DNA from: a virus
Reading direction: 5' to 3' (one strand)
Virus record (IMG/VR): IMGVR_UViG_3300032144_000013
Span: 1 to 53,944 of that record
Length of the DNA stretch: 53,944 nucleotides
A program made the translations under genes and the position numbers. The notes beneath the pieces are model-generated. The model made no database searches. It saw nothing but the letters and a program-made list of their open reading frames with translations, and was not told the DNA's origin. This document shows positions 29,824 through 37,938 of this stretch, one piece after another (within the stretch, counting starts at the first letter, position 1; every line of letters starts with the position of its first letter).

Positions 29824-30591
29824 CTACAGCAGTCCTAGATCTCGGTTCGTGCAAGCGTGCTCGCCGAACAACTCGATTGCCTTCTTGTCGTATGCTCGCG
29901 CCGCTTCAACCTCCGTCGCGAACCGGCCCACGTGCACCTGCTTCCGGTCAACAGTGATCGTCACCTTGAACGGTCGTGGACCGCGCTTTTCGCGGTACAC
30001 GCCCTTGAACGGGGATGACGCACCCCCTTCACGAATAACCTTCGCCGCGTTCCTGCCGTTTTCTCCCGACGTGACAACCCGAAGATTCTGTCTGCGGTTG
30101 TTCAGCCTGTTCCTGTCGCGGTGGTCGGTTTCCATGCCAGTTGGAGTTTTTGCGATTAGTCGGTGCATCGCGCCAGCGGATGCAGACCATGCGTACCCAG
30201 TCGGCGACAAGTACCACGAATGCTCCGCAACCAGGGGAGCGTCCTCGGCGTCGCACAGCGCGCATTCAGACGTGTTTCCGAGAGGAACCTTCGCAATGCC
30301 GTTCACGATGACTACCGCCGTCGTGTTCTTGCGAATCAGGTTGCATCTCCGGCAGTCGAGAGGATTGCCGTTTAGGTGTCTCACGTGCTCGCCCTTGCTG
30401 GTTTCGAGAATGAAACCGGGGAGCCGCGCGTACCCGCCCTTCCTGTCCGACGCCGATGTCTGAACGAATCTTTTTCCGTTCGCCGACGTTGCCACCCGCC
30501 AACGCATGCTCGACACTGACGGCAGATCGACAGCATCGACGATGATTTTCTCACCGCCAATTGCGGTGACTTCGGCAACCGCCTGTTGCAT
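29824..30591 (-). CDS. HNH endonuclease with C-terminal AP2 domain
   Basis: A 255-aa protein from the ATG at 30589-30591, GGAG upstream. A first strand-rich part with RHLNGNPLDCRRCNLIRKNT resembles an HNH core. A second one, DHRDRNRLNNRRQNLR, follows near residue 160. The AP2-type end reads SSPFKGVYREKRGPRPFKV and FATEVEAARAYDKKAIELFG. Such HNH-AP2 proteins are typical mobile homing nucleases. Confidence 0.82.
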   Translation of the reverse strand: MQQAVAEVTAIGGEKIIVDAVDLPSVSSMRWRVATSANGKRFVQTSASDRKGGYARLPGFILETSKGEHVRHLNGNPLDCRRCNLIRKNTTAVVIVNGIAKVPLGNTSECALCDAEDAPLVAEHSWYLSPTGYAWSASAGAMHRLIAKTPTGMETDHRDRNRLNNRRQNLRVVTSGENGRNAAKVIREGGASSPFKGVYREKRGPRPFKVTITVDRKQVHVGRFATEVEAARAYDKKAIELFGEHACTNRDLGLL

Positions 30592-30736
30592 GGAACGTCT
30601 CCGTCGCACATCCGACGGGTCGCTCAAGAATGAGCAAAGCGTCGGCGATCTCCTGAGTTCGTCATCGGGTCTCACGCCGATTCGGAACTCACCAAAAGTC
30701 AAAGCCGCGTATCAGGCCAGCCCCGACACGCGGCAT

Positions 30737-30765
30737 CTTTGCAAAGTTCTTTGCACCTTGCAAGA
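30737..30765. promoter_or_regulatory. palindromic TTGCAA-type site cluster
   Basis: TGCAAAGTTCTTTGCA at 30740-30755 is a perfect 7+2+7 inverted repeat, overlapping CTTTGCAAAG at 30737-30746. CTTGCAAG follows at 30757-30764. It lies between the HTH gene and the HNH-AP2 gene. A binding array for the HTH protein or integration proteins is likely. Confidence 0.65.
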
Positions 30766-30772
30766 GAAAACT

Positions 30773-30988
30773 TCAAACATTTTGCGAAGTCGTCAAGTCT
30801 CGCCGAAATCCCTGCCCCGGTGCCTTGAATCTTTCGACGGCGCGGCGATCAAGGAACAGTTGGTTCCCGACGCGCTCGGCGCGGAGAAGTTGCGACTTGA
30901 TGTAGCGCGTAACTTGACTGTGACTCACGGCCAGAATCTCGGCCGCTTGCGCCACTGTGATCGCGTTCGATTTCAGCAGGCTTGCCAT
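30773..30988 (-). CDS. xis: excisionase-type helix-turn-helix protein
   Basis: A 71-aa protein from the ATG at 30986-30988 (or 30994). ITVAQAAEILAVSHSQVTRY is a MerR/Xis-type winged HTH, with ERVGNQLFLDRRAVERFK as its wing. It is close to the integrase and flanked by TTGCAA arrays, so it may be the excisionase or a lysogeny switch. The symbol is by fold and context only. Confidence 0.7.
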   Translation of the reverse strand: MASLLKSNAITVAQAAEILAVSHSQVTRYIKSQLLRAERVGNQLFLDRRAVERFKAPGQGFRRDLTTSQNV

Positions 30989-31000
30989 CTCCATGCCCTC

Positions 31001-31034
31001 CAATGTAACGTCTGCAATACGGTTTGCAATGTAA
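31001..31034 (-). promoter_or_regulatory. CAATGTAA direct repeats and candidate promoter of the HTH gene
   Basis: CAATGTAA occurs at 31001 and 31027. TTGCAA (31024-31029) and TACATT (31002-31007) on the minus strand are 16 bases apart, so the start codons at 30994/30988 would lie near the +1, perhaps leaderless. The repeated halves suggest self-binding. Confidence 0.5.
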
Positions 31035-31120
31035 AAACCGCCCTCGTGCGGGTGAGACTCACAGTTGTCCCGGAGATCGCCGAAAGCGACAGGACAGCCG
31101 CGAAACCGCACGGGGCGTTT

Positions 31121-31267
31121 TCAGTCTTCGTTCAGTCGTTCATCCAGGTTCCGCAGCACGTCGGCCAGCAAGCTCGCGACGTCCTGCGCGGTGGTGGTGT
31201 CTGCAACGGCCAATGCATTCGCCTCCGACTCCAATAGCTCCCACACTGACGCGGAGTCCTCTGTCAT
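31121..31267 (-). CDS. small acidic protein
   Basis: A 48-aa protein from the ATG at 31265-31267 with GGAAGG upstream. Acidic helix throughout (MTEDSASVWELLESEANALA). No family recognised. It lies between tRNA-Val and the excisionase-type gene. Confidence 0.48.
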   Translation of the reverse strand: MTEDSASVWELLESEANALAVADTTTAQDVASLLADVLRNLDERLNED

Positions 31268-31303
31268 GCTGATGACCTTCCGGTGCGGCCCGGCTGGTCC
31301 GAC

Positions 31304-31374
31304 TTCCCTCGGTTGGAATCGAACCAACGACTCGGCGATGTAAGCGCCGCGCGTTGCCATTACGCCACGAGGGA
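31304..31374 (-). tRNA. tRNA-Val (anticodon UAC)
   Basis: 71 nt with a perfect 7-bp acceptor stem (TCCCTCG/CGAGGGA), D arm, 5-bp anticodon stem CGGCG/CGCCG, loop CTTACAT with U33 and anticodon TAC, a 4-nt variable region, 5-bp T stem GTTGG/CCAAC and an A discriminator. No CCA is encoded. Located between the integrase and the HTH gene. Confidence 0.85.
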
Positions 31375-31599
31375 GCACGCGCCACCAACGTAGCTTATCC
31401 AGATTCGGAAATCTTGCAAGTCCTTACCGTGTAAGAGTTTACGGCGTTGAGTGAGGCGCGCTAACCCTGAGTGGAGGCGCAAAGGTGGATGACTGTTGCT
31501 GCTGCGTAGGCGGTAACGGGTGCTGCGTCGGTATTTTTCCGATGCGCCGTATCGGGTGGATTTCTTCGGCACTGGAGGCTCGCAAATGCGATTTAACAA

Positions 31600-32592
31600 A
31601 TGTCTCAATCTCACCTCGCTGCACGCCGGGCCACATCGGGCGTTCGCATGCAAGATGCCTTCGACGGCACAGCCGCGCGCCGTCTCAATGCGCGGACCTG
31701 TTTCGACACGCTCTACAAGCTGTGGGCACCAGACCTGGCCCCACGCACGGAGCGCCGCTACAGGCATGAGCTGAACCGATGGGAAAAGCTCACCAACGAT
31801 CCGCCGTTGTCCGAGATTTCGACAACGCTCTATCAGCAGTTCCGGGCATCCTCTTCCCAGCTCGGACACGCTGCCGGCACAACCGAATCGACCCTGAGAT
31901 TCATCCGGCAACTGATGCGCTGTGCCCTCGCGCACGGGGCCATCAACGTCATCCCCGATCGGGGCCGCGCCCGGCGCATTGACGCTCCACAGCCGCACCC
32001 GCCGTCGATCGACGAACTCGACCGAATGTTCCGGGTCTGCGAGGTGGCGCGCTGGCCGCGACTCCACGTTCCCACGAAAATATTCTGGCGAAGCTGGATG
32101 GCCGTGGCACTATGGACGGCACTGCGCCGCGAGGACATTTTCTGGCGGTTGGCACTGGAGCACATCGACTTCAAGGAAAGCCGCATCCTGTTCCGGGCGC
32201 ACAAGAGCAGCGTCCCGCATACGTTCCCCTTGAACGAGATCGTCACCCGCCACATTCGGGCAATGGTCCCCACATTCTCCCACAACACCCGCCGCGTGCT
32301 GTTCAACCCGTCGCGAAGTCCGCACCTGATTCAGCGCGAGCTTGACCGGATGGCAGACGCTGCTGAAGTGCGCAGGATCACCCCGCAGAACTTCCGGCAG
32401 GCGGGAATCAATATGTGGACGATTGCCGATCCCAGGGCCGGAGAAGTCATCCACGGCGTCGGAATCCCCCGCGTCCTGAGCCACTACCTCGACCGGCTCC
32501 AGATTTTGAAGAACGCCGCCGACAACGTGATTGTCCCCGCGTCAATGACGGAGTTTGGCTCTGGTCGCCGGCAGGGGACGCTGTTCGATTGA
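31600..32592 (+). CDS. int: tyrosine-type integrase/recombinase
   Basis: A 330-aa plus-strand protein. The core-binding N-terminus includes LAPRTERRYRHELNRWEKL. The catalytic part has ALRREDIFW (Arg176 or Arg177), AHKSS (Lys202), and TPQNFRQAG in the place of the usual HxxR (Arg266), with VLSHYLDRL carrying a candidate Tyr296 nucleophile. The HxxR His is replaced by Gln. A start at ATG 31648 is possible. GGAGG lies upstream, but it fits another frame better. Very likely the phage integrase. Confidence 0.75.
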   Translation: MSQSHLAARRATSGVRMQDAFDGTAARRLNARTCFDTLYKLWAPDLAPRTERRYRHELNRWEKLTNDPPLSEISTTLYQQFRASSSQLGHAAGTTESTLRFIRQLMRCALAHGAINVIPDRGRARRIDAPQPHPPSIDELDRMFRVCEVARWPRLHVPTKIFWRSWMAVALWTALRREDIFWRLALEHIDFKESRILFRAHKSSVPHTFPLNEIVTRHIRAMVPTFSHNTRRVLFNPSRSPHLIQRELDRMADAAEVRRITPQNFRQAGINMWTIADPRAGEVIHGVGIPRVLSHYLDRLQILKNAADNVIVPASMTEFGSGRRQGTLFD

Positions 32593-32715
32593 CGACGTAC
32601 CACGCCGTTGCGCTGGCTGTGCGGCACGGGCTGATCTAGCGTCCAGATTGACAACGCCGGCCGCGCGATGCGACGATGATGCCGTCAACGGGCCGCTCTC
32701 TCGGGGGAAGAATCT

Positions 32716-33849
32716 ATGAAGCGTTCTGGCTTCACGATGATTGAAATGCTCGTTGTGCTCTCGATCATCCTGCTGCTGTTCGGCCTGACAATGACCGTCA
32801 TTACGGCGTCGATGGACAACGCCAGGGCCGACGCGACGCGAACGACGGTCAGCTACATCGACAAGGCGATCGAGGACCGCATCGAAGCGCTGGGTCGGAA
32901 CAATGTCCGATCACACGCCCGCGCGTTCATGGTGGCGTATAACGTAATCAACGCGGACAAGATCGACGAACCGCTGGCTCGCGTCATTGTCACCAAAGAC
33001 CGATTCCAGCAGGCGCTGCCGACCCGATTGGAGGATATGTTCGGTCTCGACGGCACTCCGGGGACTCAGGACGACAGCCCGCTCTGGAGAGTCTGGAAGA
33101 AGACGATGAACGCGAATGGCATCGTCACCACTGACGCCGACATCCGGCCGACCGGGCACATCCGGGAGAACGAGAACGCCGAACTGCTCTATCTGTTTCT
33201 GACTGAAGGCGCGACCTACGGAGAGATACGGTTCCGCAGCGACGACATTATCACGCGGCACCTACGGGATTCGCCGATCGACACTGACGGCAACGGGTCG
33301 TTCGACAGACCCGGCAACGGAATCCCCGAGATCATCGACGAGTGGGGCAACCGGATCCGGTTCTACGGCTGGACTCACAAGCTCACGCGGCCAGGTGGCG
33401 GAACTACGGACATCAATCAGCCGCTGTTCACGGCAACGGCTGGACACATGCTGAACACGATCAACCCTCCGGCGTCCCCAGTGCCGTTCACGATGACCGG
33501 CCACATGGACAGTCCGCTGAATCAGGATCCAGACGACCCGTACGGGCGGCTCTCTGCCGCACAGAACTCAACCGGCTTCGCGTCTGCCCCGTACCAGATT
33601 CGCCTGCCGTCAGGTGCAGTCGTGACGTGCAAGGCGTTCAACGAGGACAACTATCACCCTCTCGACACGTACAGCATTCCGCTTGTTGTGTCGGCTGGAC
33701 CGGACGGAGTTCTCGGTCTGGTAGAGCCGACCGGCTTTGATCCGATGACCGGAAACTATGACGCGGACCTGCGCACGGCCGAACCGCTTGGGTATCGTGC
33801 TGCGTGGCGCACGGACGCTGTCTACGACAACATCACGGCGCACAACTAG
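32716..33849 (+). CDS. type II secretion/type IV-like pseudopilin
   Basis: A 377-aa plus-strand protein with GGGGGAAG upstream. MKRSGFTMIEMLVVLSIILL is a class-III prepilin leader (G5, F6, E10 after the cleavage site). A calcium-loop-like DTDGNGSFDRPGNG and DEWGNRIRFYG follow, the D-x-WG phrase of pseudopilins. It lies alone between integrase and the tail block, as an accessory (moron) gene. The host prepilin peptidase would have to process it. A tail or conversion role is possible. Confidence 0.82.
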   Translation: MKRSGFTMIEMLVVLSIILLLFGLTMTVITASMDNARADATRTTVSYIDKAIEDRIEALGRNNVRSHARAFMVAYNVINADKIDEPLARVIVTKDRFQQALPTRLEDMFGLDGTPGTQDDSPLWRVWKKTMNANGIVTTDADIRPTGHIRENENAELLYLFLTEGATYGEIRFRSDDIITRHLRDSPIDTDGNGSFDRPGNGIPEIIDEWGNRIRFYGWTHKLTRPGGGTTDINQPLFTATAGHMLNTINPPASPVPFTMTGHMDSPLNQDPDDPYGRLSAAQNSTGFASAPYQIRLPSGAVVTCKAFNEDNYHPLDTYSIPLVVSAGPDGVLGLVEPTGFDPMTGNYDADLRTAEPLGYRAAWRTDAVYDNITAHN

Positions 33850-34583
33850 CCGGACATCCCGCGCAGTCTGGTCGGAATCTCCTTGCTTCCCGAAATCACG
33901 TCAGTCTCCAAAGTTCCATCGGGACCAACGACGTACATCATCGGCGTGGCGAACTTCCCGTACCTGAGCGAGATTTCCCACTGCTTCTGCATGACGATCG
34001 GGAACGTCAGTCCGAGCTTTTCCGCCTTCGCGACAGTCGCCGCTGCGTCTCTCCGGCTAATCATCAGCACCTTGACGCCGCGCTCATGCGCCGCCTGCAC
34101 CTCGGGCACCACGGCATCGCACGGACCGCAGTTCGGGTCTGAGAACACCAGAACCAACCGCTCCCCGGCATAGTCAGCCAGTGCAACTTCCGCACTTCCG
34201 TTTGCCAGCGGGAGCTTGAACCCCGGCGCGACGGTTCCGGACTTGAGTCCGTTGCGCTCGATTTTGCTTCGCGCGAGCGATGGATCTGGCTGCTTTCCTT
34301 CCGGGACTTCTTCCCGCTTTTTTTTAGCGGCAGCGACGGCTGATTCCGCCTTCATACGCTTCAGAGACACGAGCGGCAGCGTGACGACCTCCACCCGCTC
34401 GCCGTTGAAGAACGTACCGAAATCGTCGTGACAGTCCGGGCAATGCCACTTGCCAATGATGAATCCGCCACTGTCCGAGGTCTTGGACGCAACCATCTTC
34501 GGTTTCATGTACTGCATGTTCGGGTGCTGGCACACCTCCACAACGCCATCGACGGTTTCCATCTCTTCGGTTTGCATGTCCAT
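33846..34583 (-). CDS. thioredoxin/TlpA-like protein with N-terminal zinc ribbon
   Basis: A 245-aa protein. CQHP plus WHCPDCHDD form an N-terminal zinc site, a charged linker reaches about residue 110, then APGFKLPLANG, LVLVFSDPNCGPCDAVVPE (CGPC redox pair) and FATPMMYVVGPDG with the cis-Pro. No signal peptide, so probably cytosolic or in the particle. Its TAG shares bases CTAG with the stop of the convergent pseudopilin gene. It may reduce tail disulfides or follow the Cys-rich gene upstream. Confidence 0.76.
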   Translation of the reverse strand: MDMQTEEMETVDGVVEVCQHPNMQYMKPKMVASKTSDSGGFIIGKWHCPDCHDDFGTFFNGERVEVVTLPLVSLKRMKAESAVAAAKKKREEVPEGKQPDPSLARSKIERNGLKSGTVAPGFKLPLANGSAEVALADYAGERLVLVFSDPNCGPCDAVVPEVQAAHERGVKVLMISRRDAAATVAKAEKLGLTFPIVMQKQWEISLRYGKFATPMMYVVGPDGTLETDVISGSKEIPTRLRGMSG

Positions 34584-34586
34584 TCC

Positions 34587-36326
34587 TTACGCCGGCACGT
34601 TGTCACAGGTTTCTGAACCGGCCGCGCACTCACAGAAGCGAGCAGCGCACGGCGCGGTGTCGAAGGCTTTCGAGTTGTCCGATCCCGACAGAGCAAAGCA
34701 CTCTGCCTCCGATCCGACGTACGTACATTCGCAATCGTCGTCGCTGGAGCAGTCTTCGGAGCCGCCGCCGACAGTCGAGACGCAGCACGAGTTGCAGCCG
34801 GGGATTTCGGCGCAAGTAGTCCCCGGCCCCCAACTGAATTCGTCAGCGCCAACGCAATCAGATGCTGGCACCTCGTTACACGTTCCGTTCGACCGGCAGC
34901 AGGCGACGTTGCACTCGTCACAGGACGCTGCGGGCGTGCCGCTAACCGCCAGGCAGGCCGCGTAGCCGATGGCAGCGCATGTCCCGTCAGGCATGCAGCA
35001 GACGTCGGCGAAGCAGTCACCGGGAGAACAATCGACCCCGGCATTCCACTCCCCACCGATGTCTTCGCAAATCGTCTGGTCGATGTAGTCGTAGCAGGCG
35101 TTCTGGTAGCAGCAGTAGCCAAGCGGATTCGCCGGCGCTGCCGTGCTCGTGCAATCCACGTCGACGCACGCACCGGAAGACGTCGGCGAGATCGGAGCGC
35201 CGGGAGCTTTCAGGGTGAGAGTGTCGGGGCCGTCGCAGAAGTCTTCAGCATGCGCCATCGCCGTGAGGGTGATATCCGAGCCGTCGTACGGAAACGAGAC
35301 GCTTCCAGAGTACGCAGCCACCGGTGAATGCGTCCCGCAAGTAAGAGACGTCCCCCCGATGCCATCAGACGTGATCCTTGTTCCACCCTGATAGATGTTG
35401 AGAATGAGATTGCACTCGTCGCCTCCGAAAAAGCCTCCTCCTCCGCCACCAGTCGCGGACATCTCCGCGTGAAAGACTCGGTCGCACGTTGTGTCGTCGG
35501 AGCTGAACCACGAGTTGCAGCGGTTTCCAGTCAGAGGATCGTCGTCGAGATCGGGATTCGTTTTGATCTCATCGTTCTTCCAACGACACGTACCGCTGCT
35601 CCGCAGAACGAACGTCGCATTGAACAGTTCGCAGGCATAGTCGCCGCACGCGAACGGTCCGGTCCCTTGAACCCATCCGTCACTCTCCACCAGGAACGTG
35701 ATGTCCGACGCAAAGCAGTTCGTACACTCGAACCCGCCCAAGTCCCCGCTCGGCGCAACCGGCTTCAGGCACGCATAGCAGGACAAACGGGAGCGGTTGA
35801 TTCCCTCGAACAGTCCGTACGGCTTCGCCAGGATGAACTTGTTGTCGCAGTTGCACTGGAACCCATCCATTCCGTATTCAAGGCAGACGTCATCGCCGCT
35901 GTTGTCAGTCTCGACTACCAGACGCATGATGGTTCGGCCGTCAACGTCGGCTTCGATGTAGAACACGAAGACATCGTCGTTGTCGGGGATCGTAAACGGC
36001 GTACTGATCCAGTCGTCGGACCCCGCGTAGAAGAAGTCCAGTTCCTCTTCCGACGCCCCGGAGATCGGGTTTGTCATCGTAAAATGCGGGTGCCCCTCAC
36101 AGCACTCCGTCGCGCTCGGCAACGTCACGCCCGCGATGCAGTGGCCGCAGTCGCACTCGACGCCATCGGGGAAGCCGTTGTCGGGGGCGCTGGTGCTGGT
36201 GCCGCCATACCGACGGCTGATCTGCTCCGGCACGCGAAGATAGGCACGCGGCGTACCCTCCACGCGGCGCGTTGCTGCTGCGATGCGCTTCGCGTCGTTC
36301 GTGCGGAAGATGCCGTAGTCGGCCAT
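34587..36326 (-). CDS. Cys-rich tail or receptor-binding protein
   Basis: A 579-aa protein with about 60 Cys. The first 390 residues are a virion-like domain set with paired Cys. The last 175 residues hold four repeats of a CC-x-x-x-GxC-type unit (CCMPDGTCAAIGYAAC; CCRSNGTCNEVPASDC), as in extracellular proteins of planctomycetes. Many disulfides imply work outside the cell. It sits at the end of the tail operon and next to a thioredoxin-like gene. Receptor binding is inferred. Confidence 0.68.
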   Translation of the reverse strand: MADYGIFRTNDAKRIAAATRRVEGTPRAYLRVPEQISRRYGGTSTSAPDNGFPDGVECDCGHCIAGVTLPSATECCEGHPHFTMTNPISGASEEELDFFYAGSDDWISTPFTIPDNDDVFVFYIEADVDGRTIMRLVVETDNSGDDVCLEYGMDGFQCNCDNKFILAKPYGLFEGINRSRLSCYACLKPVAPSGDLGGFECTNCFASDITFLVESDGWVQGTGPFACGDYACELFNATFVLRSSGTCRWKNDEIKTNPDLDDDPLTGNRCNSWFSSDDTTCDRVFHAEMSATGGGGGGFFGGDECNLILNIYQGGTRITSDGIGGTSLTCGTHSPVAAYSGSVSFPYDGSDITLTAMAHAEDFCDGPDTLTLKAPGAPISPTSSGACVDVDCTSTAAPANPLGYCCYQNACYDYIDQTICEDIGGEWNAGVDCSPGDCFADVCCMPDGTCAAIGYAACLAVSGTPAASCDECNVACCRSNGTCNEVPASDCVGADEFSWGPGTTCAEIPGCNSCCVSTVGGGSEDCSSDDDCECTYVGSEAECFALSGSDNSKAFDTAPCAARFCECAAGSETCDNVPA

Positions 36327-36985
36327 CAGTAGCTGTACCGGTACTTAACGATGACGCTGCGCAGGGTTACGGACGGCACCCCGGTCCCGCTTGCCTTCTG
36401 GAGCTGTACGAACGGTTGCAGGTACGTCGGGTCGGCAGCCGCTTCCATCGAGAACGTCGTGCCGCTCGATCGCCGCTGTCCGTCCACGTAGAACCGGATG
36501 TCGTCCAGCCCATTCGCGAAGTCCACCCGCAACCGCCTAACAGTGCTTGACAGCGAAGAGAGCGTGGCAATGTCGTTGTTGTCCGCCGTGCCGTCGTCGG
36601 TCTCCACAACCAGCAGGGACGTTGACGCAGAGCCTTCCATGCGGAACCAGGCGTTCGTCGCCACAGAGTCCGCCGTGTCGTTCTGTGCACTCGCCAGCCC
36701 CATCGTGAGCGTCGTTACGGCGTCGATGCCGCTGACGCTTGCCGCCCACTCGATGGACGCGATGTCGTTCAGGGTGAACGGCAGGACGTTGTTCTGGTAG
36801 AGCGTTGCGATTTGAGCTTCGTTGGTGCTCGTCAAACTGCCGACCATGCCAACGCCACTGACGCAGAGCCACGTCGGCGTCGTTCCGGTGATCTTCGACG
36901 TCCAGCCGTTGAAGCCTGGCGTGGTCGTCAGCGCCTGCGCGCGCCGGAAGTCGTCGATGAACGTGTAGGTTCCGCTTGTAGCCAT
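36326..36985 (-). CDS. tail protein with concanavalin-like beta fold
   Basis: A 219-aa protein with many beta strands (SGTYTFIDDFRRAQALT; IRFYVDGQRRSSGTTF). The pattern resembles LamG/concanavalin-like domains in tail adhesins. It is coupled to both neighbouring tail genes. No sugar-binding residues could be verified. Confidence 0.6.
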   Translation of the reverse strand: MATSGTYTFIDDFRRAQALTTTPGFNGWTSKITGTTPTWLCVSGVGMVGSLTSTNEAQIATLYQNNVLPFTLNDIASIEWAASVSGIDAVTTLTMGLASAQNDTADSVATNAWFRMEGSASTSLLVVETDDGTADNNDIATLSSLSSTVRRLRVDFANGLDDIRFYVDGQRRSSGTTFSMEAAADPTYLQPFVQLQKASGTGVPSVTLRSVIVKYRYSY

Positions 36986-36987
36986 TG

Positions 36988-37938
36988 TCAGTCCACCGGG
37001 AGATTCAGGTCGTTGAAATCGACCTCTTCGTAGATGTCGAAGTTCAGGTAGTTCACGAAGTCTGGAAGGTCCACTGCTTGGAGAACATTTCCGATTGTTG
37101 CCGTTGAAGTGGCTGAGTTCCCAAGCGCACCTTCAAGAGGCACCGGAGACGGAATCGGCGTGGCCCCGTTCGCATTGTCCGGGTCGCCGTGGTAGGTGCC
37201 GTCTTTGTCAACAAAGATTGGTTTCCTCTTGCTGTCGGCTGGGTCGATGAACCAGTAGTCGGCATCCAGAACACGCATGGGTCGCCACTGGTCGCTGAAT
37301 CCGTTGCACGCCTCGAACTCGTACGTCACCATCCAGAACTTCGTCGGGTTCCCGTCGGCGTCCTGCTCCCACTCCTCAGTCGCCTCGATGTTTGTGCACA
37401 GCACTTCTCCGGCGACATATATTCCGAAGTCCGCTGAGTTCACCTTGCCGGCGTACTGACGAATCGTCGCCGTGCTGAATGACTGCTCCCATCGCACGAA
37501 GCGCACCACGGGGTGCGGCATGCTGACAACGAGAGGCGGATTGAACGGCGTCTTGGCGCTCGTGACGATCGGGTCGCCATTGACGTCCTGCATCAACGCC
37601 ATTTCGACCCAGCGGATTGACGCCGAACGCTTCACTGGACGCAGAGTCGGCGGCTGCTGCTTGTCCTCCTGGTTTCCCTTCTCCCGCGAATAGCGAACCG
37701 ATACTCGCCAGTGCAGACGTGAGTCCAGTTGCTGCTGCGGACGCCGACTGCTCACGCGAGCCAGCGGATCGCCATCGAACGGCGCACCAAACGATGGCAG
37801 GTTCGCCGCAGTCAGGACGACAGCACCCGTGTCAGTTGGGTCCGTCGTGAAGACCTGCCATTCCTCCTCGTACGCGAAACCCTCGTATGTCTCGTCGCCC
37901 GACGATTGGTTCTGGAGTGTTGCGGCTTCGGCGCTCAT
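36988..37938 (-). CDS. distal tail/baseplate protein
   Basis: A 316-aa protein directly downstream of the tape measure gene (ATGA). The strand-rich WRVSVRYSREKGN and KFWMVTYEFEACNGFSDQW and a long acidic C-terminus are typical of tail-tip proteins. Position right after the tape measure suggests the Dit-like or tail-tip role. No diagnostic motif. Confidence 0.62.
   Translation of the reverse strand: MSAEAATLQNQSSGDETYEGFAYEEEWQVFTTDPTDTGAVVLTAANLPSFGAPFDGDPLARVSSRRPQQQLDSRLHWRVSVRYSREKGNQEDKQQPPTLRPVKRSASIRWVEMALMQDVNGDPIVTSAKTPFNPPLVVSMPHPVVRFVRWEQSFSTATIRQYAGKVNSADFGIYVAGEVLCTNIEATEEWEQDADGNPTKFWMVTYEFEACNGFSDQWRPMRVLDADYWFIDPADSKRKPIFVDKDGTYHGDPDNANGATPIPSPVPLEGALGNSATSTATIGNVLQAVDLPDFVNYLNFDIYEEVDFNDLNLPVD

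Noticed and set aside
31304-31374. tRNA-Val as the attachment site of the prophage
   Set aside because: The tRNA 3' end faces away from the integrase, and no second copy of a 3' segment was found in the window.
37189-37437. Plus-strand open frames in the distal tail region
   Set aside because: Opposite strand of the well-supported 316-aa tail protein, with no ribosome site.
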